Of a stretch of 16,386 nt of DNA, positions 7,495 through 14,820 are shown one piece after another. The position numbers and the translations under genes were made by a program. The notes under the pieces are model-generated. The model was not told where the DNA came from. It ran no database searches and worked only from the letters and a program-made list of their open reading frames with translations. Origin of the DNA: CAZVGZ01 sp964627605 (lineage in GTDB: Bacteria; Latescibacterota; MWCZ01; CAZVGZ01). Numbering within the stretch: position 1 is the first letter of the stretch; each line of letters opens with the position of its first letter. The stretch is taken from NCBI GenBank assembly GCA_964627605.1, contig CAZVGZ010000052.1, forward strand, positions 1-16,386, in the 5' to 3' direction.

Positions 7495-8358
7495 CTACAG
7501 TCGGCAGATGTCTCTTATCATGCAGCTACCGCAGATTTCACTGTTTTGCTGAGTAGGACACTCGTCCAATATCCCGAGTCTACACAACGAAAAATCGTAT
7601 CTGATAGGGTCGNNNNNNNNNNAATCTATCTGTTTAAGAGCGCTGGTAATCTCAACCGCCATCTTCCAGTCGGCGCTTTTTCTGGCGGTCAGTCTTATTT
7701 GACGCGATATCCGGGCTATGTGGGTATCTACGGGCATTATCAGCGCTGATGGACTCATCCCCGTCCAGAGCCCCAGGTCAAGCCCGTCCGCCGGCCTTAT
7801 CATCCACCGCAAATAGAGGTTTAGCCGTTTGCACGCGCTTCCCTTGGCTGGCGATGGCAAAAGGTAGTGTACAGTGTGATCGGCAGGCAAGCGACCGTTC
7901 TCACAGCTCAGAAGGCGGTCAACAAACCGGATGAGCGCCAAACCGATGTTAGCCTCGCCCAAGTACCCTTTCTCAAATGCTGCCCCCAGAGATCTCTCCT
8001 GCTTCAAAACCTCGGCGACCATTCTGCACAAGAGAGCTATATCCTCGCCACGATTAAACCGGTGGTAGAACCCATCAAAAACGTGTGCTTCACGAGCGTA
8101 GTCGAAATCGCAAACAAACCGATGCGGCGACTCACCCATGCGACCGAGAACTTCACCAACGTCTTTGATGATCGATTTGACGTTGCCATAGGCCAGACAC
8201 GACGCCACCAGCCCTACTATCTCCCGATCTGCCGGGTCTTCATACTGATGCACGAACTGGAGCGGGTCGGTGTCGAGATATCGTTTGTCGTAGGTATCGT
8301 ACAGCTCATCGAGCCGGGCTTTGAGCTGATTCCAATCGACTGATAGCCCCTCAATCAC
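7495..8358 (-). CDS. TIGR02757 family protein (DUF2400)
   Basis: This is a member of the TIGR02757/DUF2400 family, whose function is not established. Recognisable blocks are DREIVGLVASCLAYGNVKSI, the middle HYLLPSPAKGSACKRLNLYLRWM, RPADGLDLGLWTGMSPSALI, PVDTHIARISRQIRLT and the C-terminal DPIRYDFSLCRLGI. The RLNLYLRWM and PVDTH blocks recall HhH-GPD DNA glycosylases. The C-terminus carries C-x8-C-x2-C-x5-C, similar to the iron-sulphur loop of endonuclease III (C-x6-C-x2-C-x5-C), so a [4Fe-4S] cluster is plausible. Start GTG 8358 has GGAG seven bases upstream and overlaps the stop of the upstream secreted-protein gene (GTGA). Ten Ns (7613-7622) interrupt it before DPIRYDF; the frame is kept but gap length is unproven. 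Length of about 287 residues is normal. Confidence 0.85.
   Translation of the reverse strand: MIEGLSVDWNQLKARLDELYDTYDKRYLDTDPLQFVHQYEDPADREIVGLVASCLAYGNVKSIIKDVGEVLGRMGESPHRFVCDFDYAREAHVFDGFYHRFNRGEDIALLCRMVAEVLKQERSLGAAFEKGYLGEANIGLALIRFVDRLLSCENGRLPADHTVHYLLPSPAKGSACKRLNLYLRWMIRPADGLDLGLWTGMSPSALIMPVDTHIARISRQIRLTARKSADWKMAVEITSALKQIDXXXXDPIRYDFSLCRLGILDECPTQQNSEICGSCMIRDICRL
7613..7622. other. Assembly gap (10 N)
   Basis: Ten Ns join two contigs inside the TIGR02757 gene. Relatives commonly read Asp-Pro-x-Asp-Pro at this point, so the true gap may be shorter than the four undetermined codons shown. Its actual size is unknown. Confidence 1.
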
Positions 8359-8682
8359 AACACCGCTCCGGCGTTGTAGAGTCGTCTATACGATCCGCCT
8401 GTGACACGCCATTCGCTGCGTGATGCCAGACCAGGTGTTGAATGACAGACAATGGTGTCGTCCCCACAGGGCAGTATAAGCTCATTGTGGCCATCTGAAT
8501 CGATGTCGCAAACCAGCGGTGCCAGGATCATATCCGAATACTCCTCTTTCCAGATGACATCGCCGTTGGTATCGAGAGCGCTCCACGAGACCGTCGCTCC
8601 AGATCGCATCCGAAGTCCAATCGGCGCTCGCTTTTTGTCCGAGAAACGCAATCGCGACGATGATTATGAATCGAGGGGTCAT
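8355..8682 (-). pseudogene. Secreted FG-GAP/VCBS-like protein with frame break
   Basis: ATG 8682 has a strong GGAGG seven bases upstream and begins a clear signal peptide (MTPRFIIIVAIAFLGQKASA followed by DWTSD). By about 8570-8620 the coding sense moves to another frame, which gives WSALDTNGDVIWKEEYSD, then LAPLVCDIDSDGHNELILP (a calcium-loop-like DxDxDGxxE of FG-GAP/VCBS repeats) and ends TGGSYRRLYNAGAVL at TGA 8355-8357. The two halves together give only about 108 residues, far fewer than usual for this class, so an out-of-frame deletion is more likely than a single-base indel, though the latter is not excluded. Its stop overlaps the GTG start of the TIGR02757 gene, so they were translated together. 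In the starting frame translation would continue to 8482 as unrelated residues. Confidence 0.7.
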
Positions 8683-8900
8683 CCTAGATCCTCCGGACGA
8701 TCTGTAGGTTGCAGACAACAGGAATGGGTGTGTCAACCAAACCAGCCATCACTCGCCGGTGGTTCCCACCGTCCGCCGACCAGTGCAAAAGTACCACCGC
8801 AGGGAGAAAAATGTAGCCTGACATCATCAAAAGTACCGTGCGCTACGTCTTTATTGTGCAGGTCGTGATAGACAGACCATATCAAAAGTGAGGGGACGCC
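8683..8900. promoter_or_regulatory. Divergent intergenic region with CAAAAGT repeats
   Basis: This gap separates two divergent secreted-protein genes, both now broken. It holds the direct repeat CAAAAGTACC at 8786-8795 and 8828-8837, and a third partial copy, CAAAAGT, at 8883-8889 just before the ribosome site of the rightward gene. Repeated sites in a divergent control region suggest a regulator binding site, but no clear sigma70 promoter is seen in either direction. Confidence 0.3.
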
Positions 8901-9416
8901 ATGACCTATTGACGGGTGTTTTTGTGCACGATGTTGTGTTTCACGGTTTGCCAGAGCACGCTGGCTGACACTCAACAAAGCCCGGCTCGCGCTGAGATTG
9001 TGTTTCCTTTTGAGGTGGGGCAGCAGTAAGAGTTTCAATCTGGCCTGACGTTCCACCGCCCGAACAAAGACACACTTGCGCCGTTCACGGTCACCCAGAT
9101 CACCATCACCGAAGCCCAGTTCGATAGTGTTACCTACCTGCACATCACCTATTGGTCCAGCTATGGTTCCGAATACTACCGGTTAGACGATTCGCTGAGG
9201 GTCTATACCTACGACCTCGGTGACGGAGAGGAAACGATCCTTCTTAACCTCCAGAGCAGCGGGATGGCTGACGGCGTTGGCTTGGATTGGAACTGCGATC
9301 CCGCCGAAGGCTGCAGTATCAACCAGGGCGGTCAAGAAAAACCGAATAGACGACGCGCTTGTGGCGACGCCCAGGACGATGAGGCCTTGACTTTGCAGGC
9401 GTCACTGTCGTCCTAA
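8901..9416 (+). pseudogene. Secreted protein gene with two in-frame stop codons
   Basis: ATG 8901 follows AGGGG with a five-base gap. In its frame the codons read M-T-Y-TGA-RVFLCTMLCFTVCQSTLA-DTQQ, a convincing signal peptide if the TGA (8910-8912) was originally Arg. The mature part continues with EIVFPFEVGQQ, a TAA (9027-9029), then EFQSGLTFHRPNKDTLAPF, VTQITITEAQFDSVTYLHI, DDSLRVYTYDLGDGEETI and so on to TAA 9414-9416. Together that is about 170 codons. Both stops are one C-to-T change from CGA and CAA. I do not recognise the family; alternating hydrophobic residues suggest beta-strands, as in an extracellular beta-sandwich domain. The last 30 codons are polar and odd and may follow a further junction. 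No other start explains the frame after 9029, so it is probably a pseudogene. Confidence 0.6.
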
Positions 9417-9473
9417 TCTATGGACAGTAGCGGCGATAATCATATGCAATCAAAAACCGACCGAGAGGTATAG

Positions 9474-10490
9474 ATGGCGTTCATAGACAGACTTTTACCA
9501 GCGCCGATAGGCGGCGGATTTGAGATGGACGACTACTGGGTCTGGTGCGGATCTGTTGTGGAAGCCGATGGCGAATATCATATGTTCGCCGCCAGATGGC
9601 CCAAATCACTGCCTTTTTTTGACGGTTATCTGACCTACTCGGAGATCGTCCATGCTGTCTCACCGACGCCAGAGGGGCCATATTCGTTTTCGGGGGTCGT
9701 GCTTCCTGCCCGAGGCGAAAATCATTGGGACGGGCAGATCACCCACAACCCGACTGTACACCTAATCGACGGCACCTACTGCCTTTTTTACATTGGTTCG
9801 ACATATAGGGGCGACCAACCATCGCACGATCTTGTCTGGCAGCAGTGCCACGACAAGACCCGCACCATCGCCAGCGAATGCTATCCCAATCTTCGAATAG
9901 GCGTTGCGACAGCACCAACACCGGTTGGGCCGTGGATAAGAAAGGATGAGCCGATCCTAGAACCCAGAGATGGCAAGTGGGACAGCTCAGTTGTGACAAA
10001 CCCCGCCTCGTGCCGAGGCTATGATGGATCAATCCTGCTCTACTACCGCACCAACACCCCTGACGGGCTGAGAATAGGGCTTGCGAGTGCTCAGTCGGTC
10101 GATTCGGAGTTCACAAGGGTGGTTGACAGCCCTGTTCTTCGACTCCAAGACGGCAATTTCGTCGAAGACCCGTTCGTGTGGCAGACAGGCGATGGGTTTG
10201 AGATGCTCGCGAAGGACATGACCGGCGAAATCACAGGAGAAGAACATTGCGGCATCCACGCGCACTCGGATGATGGGATTGAGTGGACGGTATCAGAGCC
10301 ACCAAAAGCGTATTCCCGGCAGGTGAGTTGGCAGGACGGCACCGAGACGGTGCAGGGCTGTCTTGAAAGGCCACAGCTACTTCTGACGCAGGGCGTGCCT
10401 ACTCACCTTTTCGCCGCCACTGCCGACGGCCCAGGAGGTTTCGACAACGCCGCTCGGACATGGAACATGGTCATCCCGCTTTCGACGTGA
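9474..10490 (+). CDS. Glycoside hydrolase-like five-bladed beta-propeller protein
   Basis: This intact 338-residue protein resembles glycosidases of the GH43/GH117/GH130-like beta-propeller fold. Propeller-blade repeats are visible: DDYWVWCGSVVEADGEYHMF (19-38), HNPTVHLIDGTYCLFYIGST (91-110), TNPASCRGYDGSILLYYR (175-192), VEDPFVWQTGDGFEMLAKD (230-248) and CLERPQLLLTQG (296-307). Candidate acidic active-site residues sit at the starts of blades: D19 or D20, D86, E231 and E298; the assignment is tentative. No signal peptide is visible, so it is probably cytoplasmic and acts on imported oligosaccharides or a sugar derivative. ATG 9474 has GAGAGG five bases upstream. It precedes remnants of GH4 and GH38-like genes on the same strand, so the area was probably a carbohydrate-use locus. 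Substrate cannot be inferred. Confidence 0.75.
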   Translation: MAFIDRLLPAPIGGGFEMDDYWVWCGSVVEADGEYHMFAARWPKSLPFFDGYLTYSEIVHAVSPTPEGPYSFSGVVLPARGENHWDGQITHNPTVHLIDGTYCLFYIGSTYRGDQPSHDLVWQQCHDKTRTIASECYPNLRIGVATAPTPVGPWIRKDEPILEPRDGKWDSSVVTNPASCRGYDGSILLYYRTNTPDGLRIGLASAQSVDSEFTRVVDSPVLRLQDGNFVEDPFVWQTGDGFEMLAKDMTGEITGEEHCGIHAHSDDGIEWTVSEPPKAYSRQVSWQDGTETVQGCLERPQLLLTQGVPTHLFAATADGPGGFDNAARTWNMVIPLST

Positions 10491-10702
10491 GACGTTGCCC
10501 ATCACCAACTCCCTTGCTAATATCGAATGTCGGATTTATCGTTTTTGCCATTGTCCAGAACCGATCGAAAAGACCCGAGGGTTGCTCGGTGCCAGTAACT
10601 GCGGCGACCTGTTCTCCTCAAACTCGTTGCCAGTCAGGAATCTTCCCCCATAGAAGAACAATTGCAGCCAATTTCTACAAAAAATCCTTGAGAATCAGAC
10701 CA

Positions 10703-10858
10703 ATGCAGATCGTTCTAATCGGTGCAGGCAGCGCAAGTCTCGGTAGGGGACAGATCGTAGATCTTCTCCACTGCCAGGAGCTGAAAGGCAGAGAAGTCAC
10801 CCTTACGTTGGTGGACACCGACGCCAAAGCGCTGAACAGGGTGTTCAGGCAGGACGGC
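10703..10858 (+). pseudogene. GH4-family glycosidase, N-terminal remnant
   Basis: From ATG 10703 the frame encodes MQIVLIGAGSASLGRGQIVD, then LLHCQELKGREVTLTLVDTD and AKALNRVFRQ. This is the NAD-binding Rossmann start (GAGS) of family 4 glycosidases (alpha-glucosidase, alpha-galactosidase or 6-phospho-beta-glucosidase group), which depend on NAD and a divalent metal. Whole enzymes have about 430-480 residues; only about 50 remain before similarity is lost near 10850 and a stop appears at 10865-10867. The ribosome site is weak. The 212 bp upstream contain no recognised gene. The following bases look like the tail of a different glycosidase, suggesting a deletion that fused two neighbouring genes. 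Confidence 0.75.
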
Positions 10859-11023
10859 GTTTCGTAAATTGGTGTTTGAGAGCACGAAGGTCGCAGCGCC
10901 GAGGTGGCGTTACTACGACAAAGTGAGCCGTTGGCCCTCAGCCCTGTTTCGTTCGAGCTGAACGCAAAACGGTCGGATTCGGTTCTACGGCCTCACCAAA
11001 TCGGCACGTTCGAGCTTCCATAG
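10852..11023 (+). pseudogene. Possible GH38 alpha-mannosidase C-terminal remnant, frameshifted
   Basis: After the GH4 fragment, one frame gives TAFRKLVFE. Two bases later another frame gives EHEGRSAEVALLRQSEPLAL and ends LRPHQIGTFELP at TAG 11021-11023. Removing one AG from the GAGAG at about 10877-10881 joins them as KLVFEHEGRSAEVALL. That resembles the final beta-domain of GH38 alpha-mannosidases, which have a 'xRxYExxGRxxxVxL ... LxPxEIxTLxL' pattern. The match is from memory of the family pattern and is short, so it is tentative. If right, at least 700 residues of the enzyme are missing. Confidence 0.4.
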
Positions 11024-11093
11024 GGCCCAGGCGAGCGGCAACAACCAGCGTAAGCGACTCAACGAACCGACCAACTGATCTACGGGAGATATC

Positions 11094-11651
11094 GTGACCC
11101 CACTTGAAACATTGATGGAAGAGCACCAGCTGATTTTGCGCACCATCGCAAGCCTTAAAAACTTTGCAGGCAAGGTCCAAAATGGTGACGACCTACCTCT
11201 TAGTGACCTTGCGGGATTCACCAGATTCATCTGCCAGTTTGCCGACCGCTCCCATCATGGCAAGGAGGAGGACATCCTGTTCCAGGCCATGATAGCGTTC
11301 GGATTCCCCGTGGACGGCGGCCCGCTGGCGGTGATGCTCGCAGATCACGACCAAGGGCGCATCCACTCAAGAGCGCTGTCTGAAGCCGCAGACGCAACGG
11401 AGTGGACCACTGAATTACGGACCACTGTGGCTGACAACGCTTTTGGGTACGCAAGCCTGCTTGTGGGGCACATCGACAAAGAGGACAACATCCTCTACCC
11501 CATGTCCCAAGCCCATGTACCTCAAGAACGCATGGATCAGATGGTAGACGAGTTCGTGGATTTTAACGAAAACAGCGTGGGCAGTGTAGAGATTGAAGAG
11601 CTTCGCGCGTTGGCCGAATCGCTCACAGAAAAGTATCCTCCGGTCGAGTAG
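11094..11651 (+). CDS. Hemerythrin HHE domain protein
   Basis: This 185-residue protein is a four-helix hemerythrin-like bundle with a di-iron site, used for binding O2 or NO, for oxygen or redox sensing, or for iron-centre repair. Expected ligands are visible: H11 (EEHQLI), H54 or H55 and E58 (HHGKEED), H85 (ADHDQGRIH) and H126 with E130 (GHIDKEDNILYP). It is cytoplasmic, with no signal peptide or membrane segment. The extension after about residue 140 is acidic and helical. Start GTG 11094 has GGGAG six to seven bases upstream. It is a single-domain protein without an attached signalling domain. It stands between glycosidase remnants and a metallo-beta-lactamase-fold gene on the same strand. 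No terminator is evident, but a strong promoter after it suggests the MBL gene is a separate unit. Confidence 0.9.
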   Translation: MTPLETLMEEHQLILRTIASLKNFAGKVQNGDDLPLSDLAGFTRFICQFADRSHHGKEEDILFQAMIAFGFPVDGGPLAVMLADHDQGRIHSRALSEAADATEWTTELRTTVADNAFGYASLLVGHIDKEDNILYPMSQAHVPQERMDQMVDEFVDFNENSVGSVEIEELRALAESLTEKYPPVE

Positions 11652-11700
11652 CGTGTGGGCACCTAACATTGTTTCGTCGATGGCTGAGGACCGCGAAGGT

Positions 11701-11728
11701 TTGACAACAGACAACATCCCTATATAGT
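11701..11728 (+). promoter_or_regulatory. Sigma70-type promoter of the MBL-fold gene
   Basis: Perfect -35 TTGACA (11701-11706), a 16-base spacer and -10 TATAGT (11723-11728) lie 50 bp after the hemerythrin stop. The predicted start near 11735 gives an untranslated leader of about 150 bases before ATG 11888. Confidence 0.65.
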
Positions 11729-11887
11729 GGAACACCCCTCGGTTGCGTCTCAGTCGTGATGGACCAGAAGATGGCCATGCTCCTAGATTATCCGGTCTGC
11801 TCGTTTCCGCGCAGCGGTTTGCGCGATACCTACCGTCGCAACAGCTCAGACTTTCTCTAACCAGGCAACTACCTTTGGAGGACAACC
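11729..11887 (+). other. Long 5' leader with a GC-rich hairpin
   Basis: Between the promoter and ATG 11888 lie about 150 bases. They contain the perfect inverted repeat CGCGCA (11808-11813) / TGCGCG (11820-11825) with a six-base loop. No T run follows, so it is not a simple terminator. I recognise no riboswitch class. A 33-codon frame from ATG 11759 to TAA 11860 has no ribosome site. Confidence 0.3.
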
Positions 11888-12694
11888 ATGCCTAGGCCAC
11901 CAGGCCCATGGAGTAGACCGTGGGAGATAGAGGTAAAGCCCTGCGCGATCACAGATGACCTATTCCATGTAGGCAATCGAGACGTCGCTTGCCATCTGCT
12001 CAATACCCCCGACGGCGCAGTTCTAATAGACACAGCGTTCGCCCAGACCTCCTATCTACTGGTGGACAACATTCAGTCCATCGAGCTCACACCAGGCGAC
12101 ATCAAGCTGATCATTCACACTCACGGACATGTCGATCACTGCGGTGCCACCCGCAGGATGCAGGAGCTCACAGGTGCAGCCGTCGCCATAGGGGAGCCCG
12201 ATATACAAACAGTGGAAGATGGTACGGCTCTCACCTGTGCGGAATACCTCTACGGCATCCCGCGATTTGAGACCTTTTCTGTCGATCGGCCGCTTCGACA
12301 CGGAGACGATATCGAGTTCGGAGGCTACACGATCCGGTGCCACCATACGCCGGGACACACCGCTGGCACAATCACATACACTTTCGACATAGATGTCGAT
12401 GGACAGATGAGGACCGCCGGGCTATTCGGTGGGCCAGGCCTGTGGACCATGGCAGACGAACACATAGCTGATCAGGGCTACCCAGGTTGCCGGGAAGATT
12501 TCGCGAAGTCAATCTCCTACCTGAAAACACTCGACGTAGACATCTGGCTCGGCGCGCATCCAAACCAGAATGACACTTTCGGCAAGCAAGAGCGGCTGGA
12601 GAGCGGCGAAAATCCCAACCCGTTCATAGATCCAGATGGTTGGCAAGATTTCATCGCGGCGATCGACAACAACATCCAAGAGCGGTTCAGCTAA
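11888..12694 (+). CDS. Metallo-beta-lactamase-fold hydrolase
   Basis: This 268-residue zinc hydrolase has the full MBL signature: H79-G-H81-V-D83-H84 within IIHTHGHVDHCG, H157 in HHTPGHTAGTI and H224 in LGAHPNQND. The absence of a bridging Asp after HTPGHT, together with the D83/H84/H224 set, resembles the subclass B3-like branch (L1/FEZ-type fold), but nothing shows beta-lactam activity. No signal peptide is visible, so an intracellular hydrolase is more likely than a secreted lactamase. ATG 11888 has GGAGG six bases upstream. A strong promoter lies upstream. The next gene, a Gfo/Idh/MocA oxidoreductase, starts 26 bp after its stop, so the two probably form one transcript and might act on related sugar or lactone substrates. 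That link is inference. Confidence 0.9.
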   Translation: MPRPPGPWSRPWEIEVKPCAITDDLFHVGNRDVACHLLNTPDGAVLIDTAFAQTSYLLVDNIQSIELTPGDIKLIIHTHGHVDHCGATRRMQELTGAAVAIGEPDIQTVEDGTALTCAEYLYGIPRFETFSVDRPLRHGDDIEFGGYTIRCHHTPGHTAGTITYTFDIDVDGQMRTAGLFGGPGLWTMADEHIADQGYPGCREDFAKSISYLKTLDVDIWLGAHPNQNDTFGKQERLESGENPNPFIDPDGWQDFIAAIDNNIQERFS

Positions 12695-12720
12695 TCTCTG
12701 AGCACCGCAGAGGAGGACCG

Positions 12721-13956
12721 GTGGGAATTAGTCTGGGTCTGGTAGGTCTAGGGGCTTTTGGAAGCGGGTTTGCCGATCTGTTCCATCGACACCCGCTCGT
12801 GGACAAGATCGCTCTGTGCGACCGCGATCCTAACCGTATAGCAGAGTTCGCCAACAGGGATGATTGGCAAACCAAGCTAAGCGGAACCTATGGGTCGTTG
12901 GACGAAATCTGCAAAAGCGATGTGGATGCACTCGTTGTTATCACACAGCACTCGCTGCACGCCCCCCAATGCGTTCAGGCGATGGAATCTGGCAAGCACG
13001 TCTATAGCGCTGTTCCTGTGATCACCGTTCCTGATGGTGAAGAGATTCTGACCTGGTGCGATCGGCTAGTTAGAACATGCGAACGCACCGGCTTACACTA
13101 CATGCTCGGTGAGACAACCTACTTTAGGCCAGAGACCGCCTACTGCCGCAGGCAGGCAGAAGTGGATGCTTTCGGCGGTTTTGTGTACAGCGAGGGCGAG
13201 TACTACCATGACGTCGACTCCCCTACCTGCACCCTCCGGGATGTCCGAGCTCACCGCATTGAGGGCGATGCTGGCCGGGAATGGCTGGAGACTGAGCAGA
13301 AATACATCAATCGCGGCTCAAAGATGTCGCCCATGTTTTATCCGTCCCACTCCACTAGCGGCCCTATGAGCGTGATGGACGCCCATGCGGTCAAAGTCAG
13401 CGCTTGGGGCTACAAAGACCAGACGAACGATCCCTTTTTCGCCGATGCTGCCTTCAGCTACGAGACCGCTCTGTTCCAGATGAGCAATGGTGCGACGATG
13501 CGCATCTGCGAGCACCGTCAGATAGGGCTTCCAGGTCGAGAGACATTTCGCATCTACGGGACGTTGGGTGGGTTTGAAAGCGGCTCGTGGGTGGACAAAA
13601 ACGGCAGCTACCCAAAGAGTATTGACGAGATGCGCGATCCACTACCTGTGGAAGTCTCAAACGCATTCGCCGGGGATAGCGGAAGCACCGAATTCTACGG
13701 TGGGCACGGTGGCTCACACGCGTTTCTAGCGTATGAGTTCGTTGACGCGATCGCTAAGGAGCGGAAGCCTGCCATCAGTGTTTGGGATGCCGCCCGGTAC
13801 ACCGCAGCCGGTGTGGCGGCCCACATGTCGGCGCTAAAAGACGGGGAAACCGTTGCGGTACCCGACTGGGGTGACGGCCCTGATCGAAAGCCGATGGGAC
13901 GCTTGTCAGGTCGGTCGTCAAACGGTTGTGGGATAGGAGTCGAACCGAGTTTCTAG
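12721..13956 (+). CDS. Gfo/Idh/MocA-family oxidoreductase
   Basis: This is an NAD(P)-dependent dehydrogenase, probably acting on a sugar, inositol or sugar acid. The N-terminal Rossmann domain starts at once with SLGLVGLGAFGSGFADLF (dinucleotide-binding GLGAFG at 8-13), with CDRDPNR after the second strand. Then come HSLHAPQCVQAMESGKHVYS and the segment where family members carry an EKP motif; here it reads AVP, so the usual catalytic Lys is absent or displaced. The C-terminal alpha/beta domain contains GGFVYSEGEYYHD and HGGSHAFLAYEFVDA. I choose GTG 12721 because GAGGAGGA precedes it and the fold starts at the next codons; the frame is open further upstream. Length from there is 411 residues. 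The last 20 or so residues (after VPDWGDGP) look low-complexity and may be an extension. It converges with the LOG gene at a shared CTAG. Confidence 0.87.
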   Translation: MGISLGLVGLGAFGSGFADLFHRHPLVDKIALCDRDPNRIAEFANRDDWQTKLSGTYGSLDEICKSDVDALVVITQHSLHAPQCVQAMESGKHVYSAVPVITVPDGEEILTWCDRLVRTCERTGLHYMLGETTYFRPETAYCRRQAEVDAFGGFVYSEGEYYHDVDSPTCTLRDVRAHRIEGDAGREWLETEQKYINRGSKMSPMFYPSHSTSGPMSVMDAHAVKVSAWGYKDQTNDPFFADAAFSYETALFQMSNGATMRICEHRQIGLPGRETFRIYGTLGGFESGSWVDKNGSYPKSIDEMRDPLPVEVSNAFAGDSGSTEFYGGHGGSHAFLAYEFVDAIAKERKPAISVWDAARYTAAGVAAHMSALKDGETVAVPDWGDGPDRKPMGRLSGRSSNGCGIGVEPSF

Positions 13957-14765
13957 CTACCGTTCAGCACGTTGGTCAGGCAACCCACCGCTTCATCCGG
14001 GGTGTTGCACCAGGTGAAAAGGTCCAGATCAGAGCTACTTATCATACCCCAATCCACAAGCGCTTGAAGGTTTAGCACCTCATCCCAATACTGCCGGTTG
14101 TAGAGAACAATGGGAATCTGTTTCTGAAGTTTGCCGGTCTGCGCCAATGTCACCAACTCGGCCATCTCATCCAGCGTCCCAAACCCTCCAGGGAACACCA
14201 CGACCGCCCTGCAGAGATAGGCGAACCAGAACTTGCGCATGAAAAAGTAGTGGAACTCAAAGCTAAGTGGAGGCGGTATATAGGGGTTTGGTTCCTGTTC
14301 AAACGGAAGAGAGATGTTGAGGCCCACCGAGACCCCGCCTGCATCCTGAGCACCTCGATTGGCCGCCTCCATTATCCCTGGCCCACCGCCGGAGCAGATC
14401 ACGATCCGCGAACTCTCATCCAGTGAAAGCGACCACTCGGTCAGCCGTCTAGCGATCTCTCTGGTATCGTCGTACATCGCCGACAGCGTCGCCCTCCGCT
14501 CGGCGATCCGAAGTGCCTGCTCCAGATGCGGTGCTTTCCCGTCGCTCTGAGCCAAACGCTGCCGTATCGAATCACACGCCTTTTGGGCCTCTTCGTCAGT
14601 CTGAATTCGCGCCGACCCAAACATCACGACCGTATTGTTGATGCCATGCTGGGAAAAACGCTGCTTTGGTTCCAGGAATTCAGCCAAGAGCCGCAAAGGC
14701 CGAGCCTCAGCTCCACCAAGGAAGTCTTGATTCTTGTAGGCTTTGGGTGGGTGCGTCTCGGACAT
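13953..14765 (-). CDS. LOG / TIGR00730 family Rossmann-fold protein
   Basis: This 270-residue protein belongs to the LOG (lysine decarboxylase-like) family, TIGR00730. Members that have been tested cleave nucleoside 5'-monophosphates, including release of cytokinin bases; the substrate here is unknown. Motifs are VVMFGSARI (46-54), CSGGGPGIMEAANRGA (124-139), FMRKF (175-179) and the signature PGGFGTLDE (192-200). The N-terminal 40 residues and the helix-rich insertion at 65-115 place it with the longer members of the family rather than the short plant-LOG type of about 200 residues. ATG 14765 has no clear ribosome site, so initiation may be leaderless or weak. Its TAG stop and that of the convergent oxidoreductase gene lie in the same CTAG. 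The ParA remnant lies just upstream on the same strand. Confidence 0.9.
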   Translation of the reverse strand: MSETHPPKAYKNQDFLGGAEARPLRLLAEFLEPKQRFSQHGINNTVVMFGSARIQTDEEAQKACDSIRQRLAQSDGKAPHLEQALRIAERRATLSAMYDDTREIARRLTEWSLSLDESSRIVICSGGGPGIMEAANRGAQDAGGVSVGLNISLPFEQEPNPYIPPPLSFEFHYFFMRKFWFAYLCRAVVVFPGGFGTLDEMAELVTLAQTGKLQKQIPIVLYNRQYWDEVLNLQALVDWGMISSSDLDLFTWCNTPDEAVGCLTNVLNGS

Positions 14766-14820
14766 GCGTAGAATCGGGGTTTGGCTTGAGGCTAAACTAT
14801 ATGGGCACTATTTCGACACC

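Noticed and set aside
8733..9143. Long minus-strand frame of 136 codons
   Set aside because: It lies opposite the better-supported plus-strand secreted-protein gene, has no family resemblance and has atypical composition; treated as a shadow.
11759..11860. Small frame of 33 codons in the MBL leader
   Set aside because: It has no ribosome site, no recognisable product and no attenuator-like codon run, so a leader peptide cannot be supported.
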